Assembly: GCA_002390825.1 (NCBI GenBank)
Contig: DGQR01000124.1
Coordinates: 1-12,503, forward strand
Length of the DNA stretch: 12,503 bases
Reading direction: 5' to 3'
DNA from: Rhodoferax sp. UBA4409
GTDB taxonomy: Bacteria > Pseudomonadota > Gammaproteobacteria > Burkholderiales > Burkholderiaceae_C
Positions 7,435-12,503 of this stretch are shown one piece after another. Numbering within the stretch: the stretch's first letter is position 1; each line of letters opens with the position of its first letter. The position numbers and the translations under genes are program-made. The notes beneath the pieces are model-generated. The model saw nothing but the letters and a program-made list of their open reading frames with translations, was not told the origin of the DNA and ran no database searches.

Positions 7435-8688
7435 ATGAAAATTGCGGTAGTGGGAGCAGGTGTGGTTGGCCTCGCAGCAGCGCATGAGCTCTGCAATCGG
7501 GGACACGAAGTTACCGTTTTTGACAAAAACGGAGCCGCGGGTGAAGGCAGCACCTTTGCGAATGGTGGCATTAGCAGCCCGGCGTACGCGCTTCCTTTTT
7601 CAGGCGTAGGAGTTTCAGGGAGCCACTTGAGCAGGTTTAGCCAACTTACCCGAAAGCTCACGCGGCTCCGCAAGGGTTCATTACCGGACTTGCGTTGGTT
7701 GTGGCAGGCCTCTAGCCATGGGTCCGAAGAGACAGTCACAAGTCGCATCCGGTTCGCTCAACAATTGATTCAAAGCAGCATTGAAATCAACGACGCCACT
7801 ATCAAAGACGGCATGCTAGAGCTGGAACAAAGTGACGGGCAATTGATTCTTCTGCGCAATGACGAAGAGCTCAACACATTCCACAGAGTTTTGAACAGCA
7901 TGAAAGCGCTGGAGATGCCGTACCAAGTGCTAGAGGCATCTGAACTTGAGGTTGCCGAGCCCTCGCTACAGAACCACGGCCACATACGCAAAGCTGTCCG
8001 CTTGCCCACAGACCGCGTCATGAACTGTCGGCAATTTGTCTTGGCCATCAAACAGCAATTCACCCAAGCTGGTGGCAAACTCGCATTCCAAAGCGAGGTC
8101 ACGGAATTAGTCGCAGGAGCCCAGCCCATGGTCCGGCTTGCAAGCGGTGAGCAGCATGTGTTCGATCATGTGGTTTTGTGCACTTCCACTGCGCGAAACA
8201 AGATCACGCTGAGAACACCTACACTCAGCGCCATTGCAGAGCTCAGCGCCTACGCCCTGAGCGTTGGCATTCGAGAGCCGCTGAACGCTCCGAAAAGTGC
8301 GGTACAGGACCACAAGACTGGAATCACCATCAGCAGACTCGGCAAGCGCTTGCGCGTCTGCGGTGGTGCAGAGCTCAATCGGGGCAGCGCAGGCGACCAT
8401 GACAAACGGGTGATTGCACGGCTTTTTAATGCGCTGGACCAATATTTCCCCGGAGCCGCAAACTATGCGGGTGGCAGTCAGGTATGGCGCGGAAGTTGTG
8501 GATACACACCAGACGGTCTCCCCTTAGTTGGGAACGCAGGCGCGCCGGGACTCTGGGTCAACCTAGGGCACGGTGCCAATGGCTGGGGAATGGCAAGCGG
8601 CTCCGCTCGATTACTATGCGAACAGATAGAGGGGCGTCCAGCCAGCCTTTCGGGCGATTTCCTTCACCCTCTCAGGTTCAACCGGTAA
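7435..8688 (+). CDS. FAD-dependent D-amino-acid dehydrogenase-like protein (DadA family)
   Basis: FAD-dependent oxidoreductase of the DAO fold, closest in style to the DadA small subunit, which oxidatively deaminates D-amino acids and passes electrons to the membrane quinone pool. The 417 residues compare with 432 in E. coli DadA. The N-terminal dinucleotide motif VVGAGVVGLAAAHEL starts at residue 5, with D30 at the end of the second strand. STFANGGISSPAYALPF at 39-55 aligns with the DadA SAANAGQISPGYAAPW region. The C-terminal FAD-binding block has TPDG at 358-361 and GHGANGWGMASGS at 378-390. The middle is divergent, and no alanine racemase or Lrp gene is next to it, so the substrate is unknown and I give no symbol. 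The ATG at 7435 lacks a clear Shine-Dalgarno sequence. It is divergent from rpsB and 48 nt upstream of the HDOD gene. Confidence 0.85.
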   Translation: MKIAVVGAGVVGLAAAHELCNRGHEVTVFDKNGAAGEGSTFANGGISSPAYALPFSGVGVSGSHLSRFSQLTRKLTRLRKGSLPDLRWLWQASSHGSEETVTSRIRFAQQLIQSSIEINDATIKDGMLELEQSDGQLILLRNDEELNTFHRVLNSMKALEMPYQVLEASELEVAEPSLQNHGHIRKAVRLPTDRVMNCRQFVLAIKQQFTQAGGKLAFQSEVTELVAGAQPMVRLASGEQHVFDHVVLCTSTARNKITLRTPTLSAIAELSAYALSVGIREPLNAPKSAVQDHKTGITISRLGKRLRVCGGAELNRGSAGDHDKRVIARLFNALDQYFPGAANYAGGSQVWRGSCGYTPDGLPLVGNAGAPGLWVNLGHGANGWGMASGSARLLCEQIEGRPASLSGDFLHPLRFNR

Positions 8689-8736
8689 CCGATTGCCTCC
8701 ATTCTCTAAACAAGACAGACACCATAGGGGAAACGC

Positions 8737-9579
8737 ATGAGCCCGGAACTTACGCAAAAGCTCACCGCGGCTGTGGACAAAATGCCCGCATTCCCCAAAA
8801 GCGTAGAAAAAATCTTGGTGCTCACGCGCAACGTGGACAGCACACCGAAGGATCTGGTTGATGTCATCGACAAAGACCCGGTTGTTACCGTCAAAGTCCT
8901 GAAGGTCGTGAACTCGGTTTACTACAGCCTGCCTCGTCAAGTGACCTCCATCGGGCATGCGGTCGTCTACTTGGGCTTCAACACTATCAAGAACCTTGCC
9001 CTGAGCATTGCGGCCATCGGAATGCTTCCACAAGAAAACAAGGCGGGGTTTGATGCGCAGGCTTACCTGCTCCATTCACTTGCGACGGCAGGTCTCGCAA
9101 AGAAACTCGCCAATAGGGTTCAGGGCGCTGATCCTATGGATTGCTTTATCGCCGGCCTGCTGCACGATTTTGGGAAAGTGGTTTTTGCGCAATTTATGCC
9201 CGAAGAATTCAAACTCGCCTTGGAGCGAAGTGCAAATGATGGTTCTTCATTGCATACCGCGTTGCAAGCCACGATCGGGGCAGACCATGCCATCGTGGGC
9301 GCCATGCTGGCAGAGAAATGGCGCTTCGCCCCCGCACTGGTTGAAACAATCAGGCATTTGTCGCCCCACGACTTCAAAGACACTGACATGATTGCTTGTG
9401 TATTTGCTGCCAACCAAATTAGCAAGCGCCTGGCCTTTGGATTTGCAGGGAATCACCGTATTGATGAACTTCCCACAGCGCTGCAAAAGCGACTGGGTGG
9501 AACATTGGATGAAGTCATAGCGTCATTAGGCGACCCGAGGGTGATCTTCGAAGAGGCGCAAGTGTTCGCAACGTTGTAA
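8737..9579 (+). CDS. HDOD-domain protein
   Basis: A stand-alone HDOD (HD-related output domain) protein of 280 residues. The family is linked to bacterial signalling and regulation of motility, secretion and stress; a common biochemical activity is not established. Diagnostic stretches: LPxxP-like MPAFPKSVEKIL (16-27), DKDPVVTVKVLKVVNSVYYS (45-64, the classic DP..t.kvL...NS.yy), and IGHAVVYLGFNTIKNLAL (72-89). The HD core is LLHDFGK at 141-147. Potential metal ligands H113, H143, D144, H184, H207 and H211 are all present, whereas the position often Asp in true HD hydrolases reads N226 (AANQISK). No receiver or other sensory domain is attached. The ATG at 8737 has GGGGAAA at good spacing. Only 12 nt separate it from the MBL-fold gene, so the two are probably cotranscribed. 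Probably cytoplasmic. Confidence 0.9.
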   Translation: MSPELTQKLTAAVDKMPAFPKSVEKILVLTRNVDSTPKDLVDVIDKDPVVTVKVLKVVNSVYYSLPRQVTSIGHAVVYLGFNTIKNLALSIAAIGMLPQENKAGFDAQAYLLHSLATAGLAKKLANRVQGADPMDCFIAGLLHDFGKVVFAQFMPEEFKLALERSANDGSSLHTALQATIGADHAIVGAMLAEKWRFAPALVETIRHLSPHDFKDTDMIACVFAANQISKRLAFGFAGNHRIDELPTALQKRLGGTLDEVIASLGDPRVIFEEAQVFATL

Positions 9580-9591
9580 AAGGACTCGCGT

Positions 9592-10479
9592 ATGAAAGTC
9601 AGGTTTTGGGGCGTGCGGGGAAGCATTGCCTCGCCGGGGCCTCACACAGTGCGCTACGGCGGGAATACCACCTGCATTGAAATTCGCACCGACAACAATG
9701 AGCTGATCATTCTGGATGCGGGCACCGGTATTTTCCCCCTGTCCCAAACACTGCTCGCCGAGATGCCGATTACAGCCAACGTGCTGATTACCCACTCACA
9801 CTGGGATCACATCCAGGGGCTGCCCTTCTTTATCCCGAATTTCATCCCCGGGAATACACTGCGCCTTCACGGCGGCTTTGACCCCGTATCGGGCAAAGGC
9901 ATTGAGCAAGTAATGTCCGTTCAGCTGCAATACAGCTATTTTCCTGTCCGTGAGGAGGAAATGAAAGGGCGGATTGAATACGTGACCCTGTCCCCGGGGG
10001 AGCCGGTACAAGTCGGCAGCGCGACGGTAACGCCTTGTCTTCTCAATCACCCGGTAGTGGATTTCGGCTATCGAATCGACTGCAACGGTAAATCGGTTTT
10101 TTTTACCGGTGACCACGAACCCCCCTACAACATCTACGACCCTCAAGATGAAGGCTACGCGGCCTATCAGAGCCTTGTGGACGAAAAGAACCGTGCAATC
10201 GTCGAGGCCATTCGCGGCGTAGATGTGCTGATCGCAGACACCTCGTACACCGCCGAGGAATACCCTGCCAAAAAAGGCTGGGGACATGGCACCTTCGCCA
10301 CAAGCATTGAACTCGCCCAGCAGGCTGGAGTCCAAGTGCTTTTCTGCACCCATCACGAACCCACTCGTAGCGATGATGCGCTGGAAAGCGCCTTCGCAAA
10401 AGCACTGAGCCAACACGGCGCACCCGAACAAGGGCTTGACATACGATTGGCTCGCGAAGGTGATACCTATGAGTTTTGA
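9592..10479 (+). CDS. MBL-fold metallohydrolase (PhnP-like / COG1235-type)
   Basis: Metallo-beta-lactamase-fold hydrolase of 295 residues that starts directly with the MKVRFWGVRGS strand typical of the PhnP/RNase Z-like subgroup. The metal-binding HSHWDH is at 68-73 (H68, H70, D72, H73), with H153 in LLNHP, D174 in FTGDHEPP and H255 in CTHHEP. ADTSYTAEEYPAKKGWGHGT (215-234) gives the subgroup's Y...GWGH motif, with H232 as a likely substrate-contacting residue. All ligands for a two-metal site are present. Subgroup members include cyclic phosphodiesterases, but the substrate here is unknown. There is no signal peptide, so it is probably cytoplasmic. AAAGGA lies 7 nt before the ATG. It starts 12 nt after the HDOD gene and overlaps nnr by 11 nt, strongly suggesting an operon. 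Confidence 0.9.
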   Translation: MKVRFWGVRGSIASPGPHTVRYGGNTTCIEIRTDNNELIILDAGTGIFPLSQTLLAEMPITANVLITHSHWDHIQGLPFFIPNFIPGNTLRLHGGFDPVSGKGIEQVMSVQLQYSYFPVREEEMKGRIEYVTLSPGEPVQVGSATVTPCLLNHPVVDFGYRIDCNGKSVFFTGDHEPPYNIYDPQDEGYAAYQSLVDEKNRAIVEAIRGVDVLIADTSYTAEEYPAKKGWGHGTFATSIELAQQAGVQVLFCTHHEPTRSDDALESAFAKALSQHGAPEQGLDIRLAREGDTYEF

Positions 10480-11923
10480 GTGGATCGCAAGCCACCAAAG
10501 CGCCAAACCGACCACAGAAATACCTCTGCTCTCCAGCGCTGACATACGCGCAATCGAAGCATCTACCGAGCCAGTCATCGGCCAACCTGGCTTGATGGAG
10601 CAAGCCGGACTAGCGATTGCGCGCTGGGTGCTCGCTCAAGCCCCACACGCGCAATTTTTTTGGATCGCATGTGGCAACGGCAATAACGGTGGAGATGGCG
10701 CTGAAGCTGCCATCCATCTCCATCGCTGGGGCAAAACCGTATACGTAAGTGCTGTCAAAAGCCCAAAAAGCGCTCCTGCCGATGCGTCCAGGGCTTGGGC
10801 CCGTTTGGTCGGTGAAGGCATCGCAGTGCACCATGAGGCGCCAAATAGCTGGGATGTTTGTATAGACGCCCTCCTCGGCATCGGACTCCAACGCCACCCT
10901 GAGCCACTTTATGCGGAGTGGATCAAACGCATCAATCAAGCAGCAAAGCCCACCTTCGCGATTGACGTCCCGAGCGGCCTGGATGCCGACACCGGTTCTA
11001 CGTTCGAACCGGTGGTGCAAGCGTCTGCCACATTGAGCCTTGTTGGGTTGAAACCGGGATTGTTTACCCACCAAGGTCGGGATGTATGCGGTGACATCTG
11101 GCTGCACAAAATAGGGACGGAGAGCACGACTGAAAACATCCGGTGCACATTGAACCCGACACCCAAGCCCCTCCCCAGACCCCACGCAAGTCACAAGGGA
11201 AGCTTTGGAGATGTCGCGATCGTGGGCGGAGCACTTGGCATGCAAGGTGCCGCAGTTTTGGCGGCTTGCGCCGCCTTGCACGGGGGTGCCGGCCGGGTCT
11301 TTCTCGCTTGCCTGAACAGCGAAGGACTACAAGGCGTTGGTATTCCGCCCGATATCATGCTGCGCAGCCCCGACATGCTGCCACACCAAGGCCTTACGGT
11401 CGTTGCCGGCTGCGGGGGTGGGCACGACATCAGCCACCAGTTACCCCACTGGCTAGAGCTTGCAGAGCGCTTGGTCATCGATGCTGACGCACTGAATTCG
11501 ATTGCAATCAGACCAGACCTTGTACAGGCACTTGCACAGCGCCGCCCAGACACCACGGTGATAACGCCTCACCCGCTGGAAGCAGCGCGCTTGCTTGGGT
11601 GCAAGACCACCCAGATCCAAGCCAACCGGCTCGACGCGGCCCAGAGATTGGCGGAAACGTTTCAATGCACGGTCATACTGAAAGGGTCTGGCAGTGTCAT
11701 CGCAACCCCTGGTCGAAAGCCACGCATCAACCCCACAGGCAATGGCCGTCTCGCCATCGGTGGAACGGGCGATGTACTTGCGGGCCTAACCGGCACACTC
11801 TTGTCACAGCGCAGCACGGCTTGGGAAGCTGCGTCAGAATCTTGTTATATCCATGGGCTGTTGGCAGACCAATGGCCACAGCAAACAACCTTGACTGCCA
11901 GTCGCCTGATCGAACACCTATAA
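10469..11923 (+). CDS. nnr: Bifunctional NAD(P)HX epimerase / ADP-dependent NAD(P)HX dehydratase
   Basis: Repairs hydrated NADH and NADPH. The N-terminal domain epimerises the R and S forms, and the C-terminal domain dehydrates S-NAD(P)HX with ADP. The 484 residues carry both domains. Epimerase (about 1-215): GLMEQAGLAIA at 41-51, GNNGGDGAEA at 71-80, DALLGIGL at 133-140 and AIDVPSGLDADTG at 164-176. Dehydratase (about 238-484): HKGSFGDVAIVGG at 242-254, VIDADALN at 336-343, TPHPLEAARLLG at 366-377, LKGSGSVIATP at 404-414 and NGRLAIGGTGDVLAG at 425-439 with catalytic D435. The usual GPGLG reads GCGGG at 314-318. An upstream TTG at 10436 is open, but the ATG at 10469 has AAGG at 8 nt and overlaps the MBL gene by only 11 nt, so I chose it. 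Confidence 0.95.
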   Translation: MSFEWIASHQSAKPTTEIPLLSSADIRAIEASTEPVIGQPGLMEQAGLAIARWVLAQAPHAQFFWIACGNGNNGGDGAEAAIHLHRWGKTVYVSAVKSPKSAPADASRAWARLVGEGIAVHHEAPNSWDVCIDALLGIGLQRHPEPLYAEWIKRINQAAKPTFAIDVPSGLDADTGSTFEPVVQASATLSLVGLKPGLFTHQGRDVCGDIWLHKIGTESTTENIRCTLNPTPKPLPRPHASHKGSFGDVAIVGGALGMQGAAVLAACAALHGGAGRVFLACLNSEGLQGVGIPPDIMLRSPDMLPHQGLTVVAGCGGGHDISHQLPHWLELAERLVIDADALNSIAIRPDLVQALAQRRPDTTVITPHPLEAARLLGCKTTQIQANRLDAAQRLAETFQCTVILKGSGSVIATPGRKPRINPTGNGRLAIGGTGDVLAGLTGTLLSQRSTAWEAASESCYIHGLLADQWPQQTTLTASRLIEHL

Positions 11924-11927
11924 AAAA

Positions 11928-11971
11928 AGCTGCTAGCCCCCATTTAACAAGGACTAGCAGCTCCCATTTTT
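11928..11971. terminator. Bidirectional terminator between convergent nnr and rnr
   Basis: A perfect 9-bp inverted repeat, AGCTGCTAG (11928-11936) and CTAGCAGCT (11954-11962), encloses a 17-nt loop. On the plus strand CCCA and then TTTTT (11967-11971) follow, ending the nnr transcript that stops at 11923. On the minus strand a run of six Ts follows the stem directly, giving a stronger terminator for rnr, whose stop is at 11994. From memory, GCTGCTAG-type inverted repeats recur in many Comamonadaceae genomes, so this may also be a dispersed repeat copy; I could not check that. Confidence 0.85.
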
Positions 11972-11993
11972 ATAGCAGTCTTGATTGCAGCTC

Positions 11994-12503
11994 TTATCGC
12001 CGTTTCTTCGCTGTCTTTTTTACCGAGGGTGCTGTTTTGTCTGCAGAACGGCTACTCTTGGTCGCTTTTGCCGCTGACCGTTGCTGCCTGACTTTGCCCT
12101 TGAAGATCGGCGAGTGCGGCGGATCCAGATCGGGGCGATCACCGAATTCAGCACGTCCCGATTTTGAATCACGGGAATGCCCTTTGTCGGCGGGCATCTT
12201 GGGGAGAGGACCCTGACCTTCTTGGACCAATCGGAAATCGATCTTGCGACCATCCAAATCCACACGACTCACTTGGATACGAACCCGGGTACCGATCGCA
12301 TAGCGAATACCTGTCCGCTCGCCGCGTAGCTCCTGCCGGGCTTCATCGAAACGGAAATACTCCCCGCCCAACTCGGTGATATGAACCAAGCCCTCTACGT
12401 ACATGGCATCGAGCGTCACGAACAAACCAAACGTAGTCGCTGAGGACACAACCCCTGAGTACTCCTCACCCAAGTGCTCGCGCATGTACTTGCATTTGAG
12501 CCA
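11994..12503 (-). CDS. rnr: Ribonuclease R, C-terminal part (N-terminus beyond window)
   Basis: 3'-to-5' exoribonuclease of the RNase II/RNB family that degrades structured RNA and takes part in RNA quality control. Only the last 169 residues are present, in frame to the right edge; the RNB catalytic domain lies outside. The visible part opens with WLKCKYM, matching the WLKCDFM that precedes the S1 domain in E. coli RNase R. A typical S1 RNA-binding domain follows (EEYSGVVSSATTFGLFVTLD, then VEGLVHITEL, a YFRFDE block, and RVRIQVSRVDLDGRKIDF). The C-terminal tail of about 70 residues is basic, rich in Lys, Arg and Ser, and ends TAKKRR, like the lysine-rich tail known to help RNase R bind RNA and ribosomes. 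An internal ATG at 12485 is not the true start. The gene is convergent with nnr and ends at the shared terminator. Confidence 0.94.
   Translation of the reverse strand, partial: WLKCKYMREHLGEEYSGVVSSATTFGLFVTLDAMYVEGLVHITELGGEYFRFDEARQELRGERTGIRYAIGTRVRIQVSRVDLDGRKIDFRLVQEGQGPLPKMPADKGHSRDSKSGRAEFGDRPDLDPPHSPIFKGKVRQQRSAAKATKSSRSADKTAPSVKKTAKKRR

Noticed and set aside
10436..10468. TTG start giving nnr 11 more residues
   Set aside because: No ribosome-binding site and a longer overlap with the preceding gene; the ATG at 10469 has AAGG at 8 nt.
9796..10578. 260-codon minus-strand open frame opposite the MBL-fold gene
   Set aside because: Covers a gene with a complete set of metal ligands and a good ribosome-binding site; the antisense product matches nothing I recognise.
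10610..11281. 223-codon minus-strand open frame opposite nnr
   Set aside because: Shadow of the nnr codon pattern; no motifs.
11599..12216. 205-codon plus-strand open frame spanning the nnr end and the rnr tail
   Set aside because: Runs out of frame through nnr, across the terminator, and then antisense to rnr; a real gene is very unlikely to contain the strong terminator hairpin.
1..12503. New defence, toxin, CRISPR, phage or transposon system
   Set aside because: All the long coding frames fall into known core families in conserved order, and I saw no arrayed repeats, transposase, integrase, tRNA or attachment site.

Overview
The window looks like a chromosomal housekeeping segment from a betaproteobacterium, most likely Burkholderiales and probably Comamonadaceae (Rhodoferax-like). 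This rests on three things: the conserved minus-strand order rpsB-tsf-pyrH-frr-uppS-cdsA-dxr-rseP, protein lengths and motifs of proteobacterial type, and a moderately GC-rich composition. The lineage call comes from recognising protein style and gene order, not from a database search.

Layout. Positions 1-7161 (minus strand) carry eight genes transcribed leftwards: ribosomal protein S2, elongation factor Ts, UMP kinase, ribosome recycling factor, undecaprenyl diphosphate synthase, CDP-diglyceride synthase, DXP reductoisomerase and the site-2 protease RseP, which runs off the left edge. Gaps are short (10-38 nt), except the 82-nt rpsB-tsf gap, which holds a terminator-like hairpin. Positions 7162-7434 form a divergent intergenic region with an extended -10 promoter and a structured leader for rpsB. 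Positions 7435-11923 (plus strand) carry four genes: a DadA-like FAD oxidoreductase, an HDOD-domain protein, a metallo-beta-lactamase-fold hydrolase and a bifunctional NAD(P)HX repair enzyme (nnr). The last three are tightly packed. A perfect 9-bp inverted repeat at 11928-11962 with T runs on both sides forms a bidirectional terminator between nnr and the convergent rnr gene, of which only the C-terminal part is present.

How the genes work together. The left block combines translation (S2, EF-Ts, RRF), pyrimidine nucleotide supply (PyrH) and envelope precursor supply (UppS for the peptidoglycan lipid carrier, CdsA for phospholipids, Dxr for the isoprenoid units UppS uses), and ends with the envelope-stress protease RseP. 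The right block is metabolic and regulatory: amino-acid oxidation, a possible signalling HDOD protein, a possible phosphodiesterase or other hydrolase, and repair of damaged nicotinamide cofactors.

I found no mobile element, CRISPR array, tRNA or rRNA gene, and no convincing new biological system. The points most worth checking are the rpsB leader, the HDOD-MBL-nnr cluster with its retained metal-site residues, the solitary DadA-like gene, and the terminator/repeat structures.
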